Origin: Hyperoodon ampullatus
Taxonomy: Eukaryota > Chordata > Mammalia > Artiodactyla > Ziphiidae
Direction: 5' to 3'
Length of the DNA stretch: 64,000 nt
Assembly: GCA_949752795.1 (NCBI GenBank)
Contig: OX457057.1
Coordinates: 6,500,632 to 6,564,631 of the forward strand
The translations under genes and the position numbers were made by a program. Positions 1-12,939 of the stretch are shown here, one piece after another (the stretch's first letter is position 1; the number at the start of each line of letters is the position of its first letter). The notes beneath the pieces are model-generated. The model was not told the DNA's origin. It saw only the letters and a program-made list of their open reading frames with translations, and searched no databases.

Positions 1-764
1 CTAGGAAGTAACAGACGACCCTAGCAAGTGTATAAAAACATAGCACATAGAGCTCTTGGCAGAATGACTAAAATAGTTTGACTGGACAGCATAAACCATT
101 ACCTTCCAGTGGGATTAAGAATCAAGTCCTAGAGGCAGATGACGTAAGTCAGAACAACGTCCACAGCTGCTGCCCTGAAGAGACTTCACAGCCAAGGCAA
201 GTTCCTAGCATGACGCTACCCCAAGGTGTCACAAGTAGGAAGAAAAGATCATAACTTCTGCAAATTGACTGGCATTTTGTGTGAAGGGCAGATTGATGGT
301 GCCTAATGACACCACTCGGGCTTCCCCCTTTCTTTTCCACTTCCGTGTGGGTTTGATTTTAGGACTTCTTTAGCGAGGCTATGTGGCTGCTCCTCAACAA
401 AAATACAGGGGCCACGGAAAATCAAATTTTCTGGAACACTACATAATTTATAAAAGTTAAAGCTAACCAGAATTCATACTATACTAAGTTCTCAGAATAT
501 ACTCCATATTTTACTTCATACCAGAAAGATGATACAATGTCACAGCTTTACCTTCTCCTTTCCAGGCCATTAACTGTGGATAAAAAACAGCGCAAGTGTG
601 TCTGATCCATTCTCTGAGGTGAAGATTTACTACCTAAAGACGACGTAAAGTCTCCTGCTCTGCCTAGAGAACATTTCTCCAGTTTCAAACCCACAAACTG
701 AGTCACTTGCAGAGGCCAAAGTCCTACGGTACACCAGGGTTAGCTAGAAAGAACTGTAATGGCA

Positions 765-935
765 ATTCATTAAAAATCTTTAGCAGTCCAGACATACCCT
801 TTGACTCAGCAATTCCACTTCTAACGAAAGTGAGCAGAACTGAATAGATAACTATTCACCACTGTTGTTTATAATGGAGAATATTTGGGAAGAACCTAAA
901 ACCCAACTATATATAGCTACTTACATTATGGTATC
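765..935 (+). mobile_element. L1 ORF2 3'-end fragment
   Basis: ACCCTTTGACTCAGCAATTC and GAATATTTGGGAAGAACC correspond to the last part of mammalian L1 ORF2. The copy is short and diverged, with no open frame. Confidence 0.65.
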
Positions 936-3254
936 TATCGACCAATGTGGGCATGTCTAATTTTTTGTGTCATGGATGCCTTTACAATCTCTACACCCAA
1001 TCTCCACCAAAAAAAAAAAAAAAAAAGGTTTTAAATTCACAAAAACATGTATTGAAATACTTGTCACAATATGAGAAAAAACTGCAATGTAATATATGTG
1101 CTTCTTTATAGATTCGTTAAATAAGAAGATTTACTAGGCTACTCCCCCAGTAACCTCCTATGTGATGAACATAAACATTATTTTCAGATGGTTTTCTCTA
1201 CATGATGTCATATAAGAATATCTGTGATTTATATTGGTGTCACAGGTACTGCCAATATTACTATGGTTTATTACCTACCTTCAGAATTGAAATGAATGCT
1301 AAATGTCATTTAAAATGTAATAAGTTAGTGAAAATAAAGATGCTGTTTTTTACCCACCCAAGTTCACAGTTTCCTGAATTCTATTCACAGTCACCTAGGC
1401 TGACCATGGACCCAAGGTTAAGAATTCCAGTTTTAATGGCATACTAAGCAGCAGTAATGACTGATAATTCCTGGCATGGCAATAAATTCAAGACATGTTA
1501 AGTTAAAAAGCATTATTACAAAACAGCGAATAGCATAATCCTACACCTGTTTACTAAGGCAAGTGACCATACAACAAAATATTAACATTTAGTGACTTTA
1601 ATTTTTAACTTTTGCTTATCTGAATATTTCAATTTTCTTCCTTGAAAATGTATTATTTGTTCATCAAAAACAAAAAGAAAAAAAATGCAGGAAGGAAAAT
1701 ATGGGGGAGAAATAAAAAGAAAGGCCTAAAACCAAATATTATAAATGTGCTCATAGGACAAAGGCAAAAAGCAGCAAGTAAATTCCGGGGAAAGAACAAA
1801 ATGGAGCACCTCTAATCATTACAGAAGTTGGGTAACAGAAATAATGCTGAAAAGGGAGTTGGAAATCCATATGTCAGTGTATCAGATGCCGCAGCACTGA
1901 GAATCCTAGCAGCTGGGAGATAACAGAAGTAAAACATATGACAAAACTGATGGTCTCTACAACAACTAGCCTCCACCAATCATGATCTGAATGCCAGGTG
2001 CAATTTTTAAAAAGACTGCTCTCAAACACAACTTCAGACTTGCAAAAAAAACAGTGAAAGGACCTAACTACCATAATGAATGCTGCATAGTAAGAAAACC
2101 ACAAGAAGGTTATACGTCTGGTTGCCTAATATTCTTGGATTTGATATGAACCAACACATGGTCCTTGTTGCCACTGACAGAACCCCAGTGTGTATGTACA
2201 TTATTCACATTCCTCTCTGTTGTGTTTGGGGGGGAAAAAGACTTTTTTAGCCTTTTTTAAGGTTACTGATTTAATTTATGCTATTTGGTTGCATGAAGTT
2301 GCCCTTAACCACTAAGGATTATCCGGATTTTTGCACAAGCTTATACAAGTCTAGGATCCTTTATCAAGGCAGTTATGTTCATCACTCTCCTGCCTTTACT
2401 CCACCATCACCACTCAGTTAAATATAAATTAACATTTTTTAAAATGACCACTCAACATAATGCTTAAGGGATTTCCTCTCTGTGACAGAACCCAGGAACC
2501 AATTCCTAGATACATAATGTTGGCATATAGAAGATGAACTTAAAATTGTTCTTCAGTTTTGAGGCCACGTGTAAAGTTTAATCATATTGTAAAGTATCTA
2601 TTCCGTATTAGAAATAGCTAGTTGACAGCTTATACTTCTCAAAACTCAGGTTGTTAACGTACACAAACTCAGTTTCTATATGTGACGTTAGTGAGTCTTT
2701 TGTGTTACTCCAAAATAAAGGCAATGATTTATTTTTTCCCAATCTCAATACAATTTGAGCTAATCACTCAAGCTGGATACCTTACATTTTAAAGCTGGAA
2801 TCAGCAGTAGCCCTATGGGAAGTTAGACAAAGCACTGACTTTTAAATACAGACATTTAAAATGATCTGTTGTTTTCTTTTGGAAGTAGAATTAGAATAGT
2901 TAATACTCATCCACAAACCATTATTATGTGTACATTATTGCTGCAATTGTGATCATAGAAAATTTTATTTATTTTTATGCCAGCTTATATTGTGAGAACA
3001 CATTTAGTCAGTTTGGGTTTTATCAATCCTGTTATCCTTATCCTTTGGAACATCTTTCATGTATTTGAGGTTTCTAGTTGAAAAGTTTACTGTAAAAAAA
3101 ATCAAAAAAATGTATTGTTTTCACAGAATAAATTTATTGGAATGTATACTGGGAGTAAGGTTTGAGGTTGTAAACAACTACGGTAGTGTAATTCGGCTTC
3201 ATATATGTAACGTGACGTATTAATGTAATTCATATATTAAAGCAAAAATTGTTA
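936..3254. other. Intronic sequence without recognised features
   Basis: AT-rich sequence with short A runs (1010-1026). I see no exon, RNA gene or repeat family that I can name. Positions 1-764 are similar. Confidence 0.5.
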
Positions 3255-3260
3255 ACAGCA

Positions 3261-3313
3261 AAAGAAAGAAAGGAAAGAAGGAAGGAAGGAAGGAAGGAAG
3301 GAAGGAAGGAAGG
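3261..3313 (+). repeat. (GAAA)/(GGAA)n microsatellite
   Basis: About 50 bases of GAAA passing into roughly eight uninterrupted GGAA units. It lies about 120 bp before a CHR SINE. Confidence 0.95.
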
Positions 3314-3435
3314 CAGGCTGCTCTCCATGATGCCAAAGATCTATTTTTTGGAGAGCTGCTGCAGACTTCAAAAGCATTCTCATTTATGAGCCTGAAAGAT
3401 AGCCCAGGGTTTTTCTCCCTCAAAATGCCTTCTAG

Positions 3436-3638
3436 GGCTTCCCTGGTGGCGCAGTGGTTGAGAGTCTGCCTGCTGATGCGGGAGACAAGGGTTCGCGCCC
3501 CGGTCCGGGAAGATCCCACATGCCGCGGAGTGGCTGGGCCCGTGAGCCATGGCCGCTGAGCCTGCGCATCCGGAGCCTGTGCTCTGCAACGGGAGAGGCC
3601 CACGTACCGCAAAAAAAAAAAAAAAAAAAAAAAAAAAA
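3436..3638 (+). mobile_element. CHR-type tRNA-derived SINE
   Basis: It opens with the family 5' end GGCTTCCCTGGTGGCGCAG, followed by the tRNA-derived B-box GGTTCGCGCCCC, the GC-rich body and a 28-base A tail. The 9-bp TSD GCCTTCTAG (3427-3435 and 3639-3647) is perfect. Confidence 0.96.
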
Positions 3639-4172
3639 GCCTTCTAGACAGTACAGAGAGCAAACTGGAAACCACGTCTCCATTGTCTAATTGGAAATGT
3701 GAGGTATAAAATCCCTGGTAAGGAAGAAGCATAATTTCCCCAAGTCTAAGTGCTGCTAGAGTTAATTCTCAAACACAAACTTGAAAACTTTAGGTGTGAA
3801 TAGTGGTAATTAAACACTGCTTTTCAGTGAAACTGTTCTTGACATATAAAAATACACGATATCAGGTGAGACTTTTTTGTGACCTTTTCTTTCCCTCTAT
3901 TAAAGAGAAAAAATTATAATTATACAAAGAATTAACATTCCCTCAATCAATCTGGTAATTGTACAGTACCTATGTTCTATAATACCAGCACCAATGGGAT
4001 GTTCAGGACAAGTAAAGTCTAAGAACTAAACACCAGCTAATAATAATAATGCCCAGCTTCAGAGCGAACAGTTATGCATAGCTTTACAAATTAAAATGTT
4101 AATAATGAGAATAATGAAAAGCAACATACTGAAATAATATTAAAAATTATATTATAAACTCAATCCATTTCT

Positions 4173-4174
<2 letters not shown>

Positions 4175-4212
<38 letters not shown>

Positions 4213-4402
4213 TGGTACGCGGGCCTCTCACTGTTGTGGCCTCTCCCGTTGCGGAGCACAGGCTCCGGATGCGCAGGCTCAGCAGCCATGGCTCACGGGC
4301 CCAGCCGCTCCGCGGCATATGGGATCCTCCCAGACCGGGGCACGAACCCGCATCCCCTGCATCGGCAGGCGGACTCTCAACCACTGCGCCACCAGGGAGG
4401 CC
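4175..4402 (-). mobile_element. CHR-type SINE, reverse orientation
   Basis: A T tail of more than 30 bases is followed by the reverse complement of the CHR body, ending in ACCAGGGAGGCC. The TSD CCATTTCTCCTTTT flanks it (from 4165 and from 4403). It shares RERE's transcription strand. Confidence 0.95.
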
Positions 4403-4958
4403 CCATTTCTCCTTTTTAAAAGGAACTTATAGCCACAACCAAATGCCCCCCAAAACTATATTTTCATTACATCTCTACTGATCAGTCTAAAGTAAGACTA
4501 GCACACCATCTGTCAAGCATCAACATCTACCCAGCACACAAAGAAAGCCAGAACAATATCTACAGCCTTCAGAGAGAACATAAAACAACCCTATCTTTGC
4601 CTTTTACAGTTCAGTTTACACATTTTACACATTACACTGATTATCACACTGGATATCATTGAAAAGGCATTCCTTGCAAAGGCAGATGAATAAGGAAATT
4701 TAGAGATATGTGAGAAAATAAATTTAGAGGTTAAATGAGTGAACAAATGTGTAATATCGTTCATATGTAACATACAGTATGCTGCCTAATTGGCTTAAGC
4801 ATGTATTTAATAGTGAAATAATGAAAAAGGTTTAAAGGTACTGGATATTTAATGCAAACATAATGATAAAGAGTCACTGCGTATGAACTTAATACACCGG
4901 TAAAGTGAAAGTTTATCCATTTCCACGCATCTTAAGCATTAACCTAAAAGAACCAGGT

Positions 4959-5234
4959 GGGACTTCTCTGGTGGCACAGTGGTTAAGAATCCACCTGCCA
5001 ACACAGGGGACACAGGTTGAATCCCTGCTCCAGGAAGATCCCACATGCCGCCGAGCAACTAAGCCTATATGCCACAGGTACTGAGCCTGCGCTCTGGGGC
5101 CTGGGAGCCACAACTACTGAAGCCCGTGCGCCCCAGAGCCCGTCCGCAAGAAGAGAAGCCACTGCGATGAGAAAGCCTGCGCACCGCAACGAAGACAAAA
5201 CACAGCCAATAAATGAATGGATGAATGAATGAAT
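4959..5234 (+). mobile_element. Older, longer CHR-type SINE with (AATG)n tail
   Basis: The head GGGACTTCTCTGGTGGCAC and a decayed B-box (GGTTGAATCCC) are followed by GAGCC...CACAACTACTGA repeats typical of the longer, older subfamily. The tail is AATG-rich. The TSD GAACCAGGT (4950-4958, 5235-5243) is perfect. Confidence 0.93.
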
Positions 5235-5243
5235 GAACCAGGT

Positions 5244-6571
5244 AACTTCCTGATCTTCCCTTATCTATTTTATGGTACTTAAAATCTATTATGAAGTGTA
5301 CACTAACACAAGCATATGAAGGAGTAGAAAAGAAAAGCCTGTATTTTTACGTTTTCTAGTATTTAGGGTATTCAGTTATCCCCAAATCAAAACTCAGGCA
5401 CACAGGTTATCTATTCTCCGGTATTTAAACGCTTTGAAAAAGGAAAAGAAATCACTCTTATGCACATACATTTTAAAGTAATTCACCAAACAATATATTG
5501 CCCCATCTTTAAATCCACAGACATTATTTTTAATTGTGGAAAGTCTGGTTTTCTCAGCTGGTGAAGCTGTCAGAATAAATAGAAGGCAATATCTGGAAAG
5601 ATGACAAACACATGGGTCAAAGTCAAATACAAGCCAATCTCTGTCAAGAACAGAGCCAAATTCCTGCATTTCAATTTAAACGATGTTAGCCAACCCAAAT
5701 ACCACCATGCCACTTCAAATCAAAATTGTTTCCTTTTAAAAAGAGCGTTTTACAAAACTGATAGAGTATAACAGATTAAACAACTCTTTCAGCAATTTCC
5801 TCAGCTACTACAAAGGCATCAATATATAATTACAATAAAGGGAACATTTAACAATTAATGGAGCCAGCAAAAGCTAAACCTCCAGAGCTTAAGAGTTCAA
5901 ACACTTGCTCACTAAGCAAAAGGGCAGAGGATTTTAACATAACTGCAGGAAATATCAGTCCAATTAGACTCCAGGTAAATATAAATCTTGTTCCACTGTG
6001 ATTGGGACTCACTTCATCCCAGTCCACTGGGCTGATTTTAGTACCCAGCCTGGAGATTCAAACCAAAGAACCCCCGCCTCCCCCTGATCTCTCCCCACGC
6101 CGCTGTGTTATCCAGGTGCTCTAGTTCCATAGGAACAGAAGTCTCCGGAAGGCTGTTAGTTTGCTTTACAACCGACCAACGACCAAGACTCCCCAAGACG
6201 TATCACACAGCTGTTAGGTAATAACACCTCTGAAGACAGTCATGATTTGTGCTAGTTTATAATGATGACATCTTAACTAATTCACATTCTTTTCTCATTC
6301 AGTTTCTATTCAGATTCTTTATAGAGGATATGTACATATACTTTTTCAAAAAGAAAACAGAAATAAACAGAGTTTCAAAGTGTCACCATCCCAGCAAATA
6401 CCTTATTTATAAGGTATCATTCTATGCCTTGTAGAGCTTGATAGGAAGCAGAAAAAGTTAAAATTTAATACCTAAATGGTTTCAACAATACAAACAAGTA
6501 AAAAAATATGTTTTAACTGGATAAATCAAAGTAAAAAAAATTTTTAATGAAGCATAAAATAGTAGGTGATG
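5244..6571. other. Intronic sequence without recognised features
   Basis: Unique-looking, AT-rich sequence between two SINEs. The short open frames here have no recognisable product. Confidence 0.5.
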
Positions 6572-6786
6572 GTGCCTCCCTGGTGGCGCAGTGGTTGAGA
6601 GTCCGCCTGCCAATGTAGGGGATACGGGTTCGTGCCCCGGTCCGGGAGGATCCCATGTGCCGCGGAGCGGCTGGGCCCGTGAGCCGTGGCCGCTGGGCCT
6701 GCGCGTCCGGAGCCTGTGCTCCGCAACGGGAGAGGCTGCAGAGGTGAGAGGCCCGCGTACCACAAAAAAAAAAAAAAAAAAAAAAA
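6572..6786 (+). mobile_element. CHR-type SINE, young
   Basis: A full-length copy with B-box GGTTCGTGCCCC and a long A tail, bounded by a 16-bp TSD AAAATAGTAGGTGATG (left copy ends 6571, right copy 6786-6801). Confidence 0.95.
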
Positions 6787-6858
6787 AAATAGTAGGTGAT
6801 GAAAGAAGTTTAAGGATTATGGAAACAGGCAGAACTAGAAGTTGAAGCAGGAAACCCA

Positions 6859-7195
6859 CAGAGCAAAGATCGGCACTATGGCCTATAGGTCAAATCTGAC
6901 CCATGACCTGTTTTTGTAAGGCCCACAAAGTACAGAATGGTTTTTACATTTTTTTAATGCTTGGAGGAAAAAAAGAATATTTTTTGATGTGAAAATTACA
7001 TGAAATTCAAATTTCATTGTCCATAAATAAAGTTTTACTGGAACACAGCACCTCACTCATTTATATCTTATCTGTCACTGCTTTGATGCCACAAGGGCAG
7101 AGCAGTGCAGTTTCAACAGAGACTGTATGGCCTACAGCGAAGCTGAAAATATTTACTCTCTGGCCCTTTACAGAGAGAGTTTGCTGACCACTGCT
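6859..7195 (+). mobile_element. hAT-Charlie-type non-autonomous DNA transposon
   Basis: The stretch contains TGACCTGTTTTTGTAAGGCC, CATAAATAAAGTTTTACTGG and TCTGGCCCTTTACAGAGAG in the order of a common eutherian hAT element, ending GTTTGCTGACCACTG. I do not name the subfamily. A clean 8-bp TSD was not found. Confidence 0.7.
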
Positions 7196-7199
7196 CTAG

Positions 7200-8950
7200 A
7201 AATGCTAAGTAAGACAAGTAGCTCAGCTGAAAATGTGAAATTACACCATAGAAGACTACCTCGTAAAAGGGTTTTTATTCATTAATGACACATATGCTCA
7301 GAAACCTTCTGCTATAAAATGCTCAAGAATTTTTCCAGTGGTTAATATCAAGCATACTGAGCTGAGGATTACAAAATATACCTTTCAGCTCATGCCTACG
7401 AGGATAACGAAGTGCCTCTAATACTGCATCTCCAAGTTCCTTGTCACATTCTCCATTTGGGCTGAAAACTCAGCTCATTTTATGACTCTAGATCAAGGAT
7501 GGAAATATTCCCACATCTGCACCCAAGAACAACACTGTCAGCTGCTCAGAGCACTCCTTCCAAACAGACTACATTCAGCCTCGTTCACCTGGAAGAGGAG
7601 ATGAAATCCACCTGCCATCTAATGCCGAGGTGATCTCTTCTACTCTTCTCACCTCGTTTGGGCTTCTTTACCATTCATTTTTTTAATCATTTTTCTTGTA
7701 CCTTTTCTTGTGTGAAAACCATGCTGGGAACTCGACATAGAGGACAACAGTGAAATCAAAGTGGAACAGGTATGCTTGCACTCTGCAACCTGTGAACAGG
7801 GCATTAACAGGCCAAGTGACATACCATCAATTAAAAAAAAAAGAAAAGAAAAGAAAAGAAAACTGGCCTTTAAGTCTCTTTATCAAAATACTGATAAGGG
7901 GTTCTTGATAAATCCTGCTCCCTTTTTCAACTTCATATAATGCTTTCAATGAACTAGAAAGATGCAGGTTCTACTGAGACCAAAAGAACGGGGCGGGGTG
8001 GGGGGGAAGGGGGGTGCGCGTTGTGTTTACCATGATACTGAAACGAACAGCAAGAGGCAAGTGCAATTCAGACTCAGACACACAAATATACAGAACTGGG
8101 ACCGCGTCGTGACTGACCCACCCGAATGGAGTCCTGAACGGCCAAAGCTCACGTTCAGCAGTAGCTACATTAACGTCAGAGCACAGGTGGTTGAGGGCAG
8201 AGTAATGTCCCCTCTCAAAATAACCTTCGCCCGGAATTCCGTGTGGTTTCCACACTTCATTGAGATATTTTTCTGAGCATTTGAACAAGCAAATCAGCTT
8301 CCTAGGAAAAGTTTTTGCCTGAGCCCACTCCTGTGTCACAGGATAAGTTCATGAGCTGTTGTCATCACTAGGCAGGCAAACATTCCACTGAACATTTCAA
8401 ATACCCATAAGGATTACACAGTCCTAAGAAAACAGAACACGAGATCCTAAGAGGGTCAAAGCCCTTCATCTTTGGAGAGGAAGCACGCGTATCTTAGGGT
8501 CCCATTGTGTTCAACAGCCTTTCCAGCCAAAAGTGAAACTTTTTTAATTAAAAAAAAAAAAAAAAAACAGGCAGCCAACCATAAAAGAGTTGCAGACTTC
8601 TATGAATAGTCAAAGAATTAGATAATGTGAGGTCAGAAGCCATTTCCCTTTAGAGTTCTGAAGATGGAGGCTTAGTGACTATAAATATCTCCCATTAGTA
8701 GATACATAGCTTTTCAATCTAGGAGGATTAAAAATTAAGTAACCCCAATTTGGTGGTAATTACCTCCTTAAATTGACACATCTTCTATCCCTGAGAGCAT
8801 TCAGAATTAAAGAAAGACTTGAGAGAATCAAAAGTATATTAACATTTTGGGGGTTAATAAGAAATCAGGATTTGATATTTTTATTCTTTTTATAGTTAAA
8901 AGAATGTGGCTTACAACAATATCCTGTAATTCCAATTTTTCAAAGTAACA
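7200..8950. other. Intronic sequence without recognised genes
   Basis: It contains a G-rich run at 7990-8014, an A run at 8551-8567 and overlapping open frames of 104 (+) and 122 (-) codons around 7962-8339, neither resembling a known protein. Confidence 0.5.
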
Positions 8951-9029
8951 CTACCTAGGGCCATATTAAATGCCTGGCCTCTCTAAAGAAGCCCTGTGTG
9001 TATGCGTGTGTACTCATGTAAAGCCCCTG

Positions 9030-9160
9030 GGGTGGGTACTCTGGTCCCCATTTCACTAGTAAAGAAACAAAGGCACAGAGGTTGTCCCTTGCAACCACCC
9101 AACTCCCCCGTGTGTGAAACTGATTCAGAGGGGCGGTCAAGACTGAAACCTAAGTGAGCT
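9030..9160 (-). repeat. MIR fragment
   Basis: GGTCCCCATTTCACTAGTAA with ACAAAGGCACAGAGGTTG is the antisense core of MIR. Confidence 0.65.
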
Positions 9161-9382
9161 TACGCACAGCACTGAAATATTTAAGGCACTTCATTCATCG
9201 GTATGATTTACTTCATCTATGAGAAGCATTAAGTGCTTTGGGAAGGTTTGCGTTAAAAGGTCCCTTAACAATAGAAACCACATATTAAATTTAATTTACT
9301 TAATAAGCAAGCCTAAATGTTGAAGATATTACTTTAAAAACAAGACCAATCACAATTCAAAAATCCCTTAAAAGTGACTGTT

Positions 9383-9609
9383 GGGCCTCCCTGGTGGCGC
9401 AGTGGTTGAGGGTCCGCCTGCCAATGCAGGGGATACGGGTTCGTGCCCCGGTCCGGGAGGATCCCATATGCCGCGGAGCGGCTGGGCCCGTGGGCCATGG
9501 CCGCTGAGCCTGCGCATCCGGAGCCTGCACATCCGGAGCCTGTGCTCCGCAACGGGAGAGGCCACGGCAGTGAGAGGCCCGCGTACCGGAAAAAAAAAAA
9601 AAAAAAAAA
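9383..9609 (+). mobile_element. CHR-type SINE with internal 15-bp triplication
   Basis: Standard head, B-box and A tail. The body has three rather than two tandem 15-bp GAGCCTG... units at about 9506-9550. The TSD AAAGTGACTGTT (9371-9382, 9610-9621) is perfect. Confidence 0.95.
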
Positions 9610-9959
9610 AAAGTGACTGTTAAAATTTATTTAATTTATAAAGGGTATAAGATTTGTAAGCTGAACTTTTAAGAAGTAGTGCCATGTATTCTAATTTATA
9701 ACTTTAACAAACTGAATACCAATTTCTTAAACCAAAGTAAACTTTCTGGATAGTCTTTTCTACATAAAATTTCAGCCTGAGGACCCTGCTCAAGGAAGTC
9801 CTTACATCAGCCACTCTGTACATGTGTTTACTGCCCAGCTCCTAAAGGCAGCTGAGACAATGCTATTCAAGACAGGCTGCCCAAGAAACACAGGGTGAAC
9901 ACTCAAGTGTGGAGTCACCACCCCTGCCTATGCTGATAAACATCTGGGGAAAAAATAAC

Positions 9960-10150
9960 AAAGTGCCTAGAATGTCCTAGGCACTTTTCTAGGTAACCGG
10001 GGTACATCAGTGAGCTAAAAGGGAAAAGATCCCTGTCCTTCTGGAGTGGAACAGCAAGGAAAAGACACAAGAGGAATGGGAATGGCAGCATTTAAACCAG
10101 GTGTGAAACGTCAAGGGGTAAAGGGACTGTGAGAAGGGGTGAGGCCACAG
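9960..10150 (-). mobile_element. L2 3'-end fragment, reverse orientation
   Basis: TGTCCTAGGCACTTTTCTAG, GATCCCTGTCCTTCTGGAG and the spacing between them are the reverse complement of the L2 tail. Confidence 0.65.
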
Positions 10151-10570
10151 ATCAGAGGTCCTTGGGGGCTGTGGGGTGTCCAGAGGATTTCTGGATGCAG
10201 GCTAAAAGTGGGATCCAGGAAACAGGTGAATAGATTACCAGAAAGCTAGATCTCTGAGTTTGAGAATTAATTGTTCATAAAAATGCCTTCAAAGTATTAC
10301 TATTTATCCATAACATATACCTGCCATTATCAAGGGTGATTTTCAAATGGCCGCATATAGAACATTTCTGTTTCTTTTGGAATATATAGGTTAAGAATAC
10401 ATTGTGGTTCACTGTTTCTCATGTAGACACTTCTGCTGTAACACAATATATATGTTGGTGGGAAAACCTCATGTTCTGCAAAAAATGTTTACTAAAAATA
10501 AAATACAGGGTAAGGGGCAGCTTACCCAAAACTACTGCAACTCTAAAATCAAATTACCGGTTTTTTTTAA

Positions 10571-10900
10571 TATAAATTTATTTATCTATTTATTTTATTT
10601 ATTTGGTTGTGTTGGGTCTTCGTGGCTGTGAGGGCCTTGCCTAGTTGCAGCGAGCGGGGGTACTCTCGGTTGCGGTGCACGGGCTTCTCATTGCGGTGGC
10701 TTCTCTTGCTGTGGAACACGGGCTCTAGGCACATGGGCTTCAGTAGTTGTGGCTCATGGGCTCTAGAGTGCAGGCTCAGTAGTTGTGGCGCATGGGCTTA
10801 GTTGCTCTGCGGCATGCGGGATCTTCCTGGACCAGGGCTCGAACCCGTGTCCCCTGCATTGGCAGGCGGATTCTTAACCACTGCGCCACCAGGAAAGTCC
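10571..10900 (-). mobile_element. Long CHR-type SINE, reverse orientation
   Basis: The reverse complement of the longer subfamily starts with TTTATTTAT tail repeats and GTTGTGTTGGGTCTTCG, contains the B-box complement GGGCTCGAACCC, and ends ACCAGGAAAGTCC. A 9-bp candidate TSD (TTTTTTTAA) exists but is low complexity and does not abut the right end. Confidence 0.9.
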
Positions 10901-10917
10901 CTCCCCCCTTTTTTTAA

Positions 10918-12618
10918 ATCAGTAAGTATAACCTCAAGAAATAACACAGCCTAGCCCAAGCAGGCACACAGAGGTGCTGAAAGCTGCCTTAGGGAATATT
11001 TAAAATACATAAAAACAGCAGATGCTGACTCGAAGGTACCGAAACAGTGCAGATTAACATGGGGCTTCTGTAAAGGCGAGCAAAAGCAGGCACGTAAGGT
11101 GGGGTGCACCTCTCTGGAGAAGGAGCCCCAAGACAGGTGCTCATTTTTTCATTTCACTTTAAAGAGAGATGAAAGGGCTCTCATTGGTGCAACAGCCAAA
11201 GTGAAGGTTTAAATTCTCATCTTCTTTTTCTTTTTCTGCTGAACTATAAGCCTATATTATACCATATAATGCACACTATAATTCCACTTCCTCTATTCAC
11301 ACACCTCTTGCCTAGAAAAGCTGCATATGAACCAGCACAAGTCGCACATTCCACTGACATAGTTCCTCTATTTACCTAGCACATGCATAGCAAAACAAAC
11401 TATTTATAAATATCCATATGTCGTTAGAAGTTCTCCTTGAATCTGGTGACACAGTGAGGGTCTCCTGATAAAGTGGTACACAGGGAACACATGTCGTTCT
11501 CCTGGCCATCTCTCATCTACTTCCCCCACCAAACAACTCCCGAATTCCACTGAGGGGAATTACTGTAGCTCCACCATGTGCAGTTTTAGGGGGAGCAATA
11601 AATCAAGATCTGTCTTTTTTGATCCAAGACACAGACATGCAATTCAAGCTTCACCAACCAAATTTACTCTTCTGAGACTGTGACTGGAGCTGAGTGACAG
11701 CAAGACAGGAAAATGCTGAAGGACACCTATTCCAGTGGTAGCACCCAGATGGAATGGTCAGTAGTTTCTGCTGACCCAGAATCGGAACTTCCCTCAATCA
11801 GGCAGGTTTCCACCCATTCTGGGTGTTATTCTACCAACAAATTGTTTTTGTGTGTGATGTGGCCAATGTTCCCCAGCTTGCATTAAAAAAACTTGAATGA
11901 ATACGATATGCTCACATTTATTAGATCACATAAACCATGTATCTTCCCTTTCAGTTGCTGGGGTAAGGTTTCAACGGTAGCCTAAATATTCTGCAACAAT
12001 TTACCTTGCCCCACTCAGCATACTTCCCGTAATTGTTATGCATTTACCTTTTTAACGATTCTTTATATGTGTCTAGCAAGTGAGAGAGAAACAATTTTCA
12101 GAAGGAGGCAAGATGTAACTAGGAGTAGGAGAAAGAAAAGGAGCCAATCATTTGCATTTTCTAAGAAATGGGCCTATCCCTTCTTTATCTTTCAACATAA
12201 CTGTGTTTATTATTTTTATTGTCTTCAGTAGTTTTTGCAAATGTCCATCCATTCTTGGCTTTAACCAATTCTCCCAGGCCTGTGCGGTCTTACAAACTAG
12301 CTGTGTGGCCTCTCTGCCCCCATATGTACTACAGGGAAACAATGACTGATTTGTGTAGAGACTTTGGGGACTAGAAACAACACGTTAAAGCAAGCCCAGT
12401 ACTGGAAATGAGCAGGTGTTTTAAAACCGGTTAGTTATCATCCATGATTACAGCTCCCTCTCTGCCTCACATCTGTTTATTTGTACCCAAGTTCACAGTT
12501 CCTTTTGCAATCAGGCACTTTAGAAGATCCAAATCTTTCCCAGTTGACTGGTCACAATTTAATTCTACAGCCACCTCTATGCCTCCTGAACTACATATGC
12601 TGCATTTTATATCAAAAT
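10918..12618. other. Intronic sequence without recognised features
   Basis: Mixed sequence. The part around 11560-11830 has an old-repeat look but I could not assign it to a family. Confidence 0.45.
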
Positions 12619-12629
12619 CTCAAGCCATG

Positions 12630-12939
12630 GGGGATTCCGTGGTGGTGCAGGGGTTAAGAATCCGCCTGCCAACACAGGGGACACGGGTTCGACCCCTGGT
12701 CCGGGAAGATCCCACATGCTGCGGAGCAACTAGGCCCGTGCGCCACGACTGAGCCTGTGCTCTAGAGCCTGTGCTCTGCAACAAGAGCAGCCACGGCAAT
12801 GAGAAGCCCGCGCACCGCAACCAACAGTAGCCCCCGCCCACCTCAACTACAGAAAGCCCGCGCACAGCAACAAAGACCCAACACAGCCATAAATACATAA
12901 ATAAATAAATAAACAAACAAACAAACAAACCACACACAA
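12630..12939 (+). mobile_element. Long CHR-type SINE
   Basis: Head GGGGATTCCGTGGTGGTGC, B-box GGTTCGACCCC, repeated GAGCCTGTGCTC units, then an (AAAT)n/(AAAC)n tail. An 11-bp TSD with one mismatch (CTCAAGCCATG at 12619-12629, CTCTAGCCATG at 12940-12950) flanks it. Confidence 0.93.

Noticed and set aside
3480..3510. tRNA-gene-like A/B boxes, also present at the other SINEs
   Set aside because: The B-box GGTTCG is part of the tRNA-derived SINE head. No cloverleaf with a matching acceptor stem can be drawn, so these are not tRNA genes.
3220..3732. Long open frame of 170 codons on the minus strand
   Set aside because: It reads through a CHR SINE, its A tail and the GGAA repeat. The same peptide words recur at every CHR copy, so it is a SINE translation.
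4959..5234. Spaced repeats inside the long SINEs read as a possible CRISPR-like array
   Set aside because: The repeats are diverged units of a eukaryotic SINE body with no constant repeat and spacer structure.
7962..8339. Overlapping 104- and 122-codon frames on opposite strands
   Set aside because: Neither shows a domain or repeated motif. They share a low-stop GC-richer segment and lack splice or promoter context.
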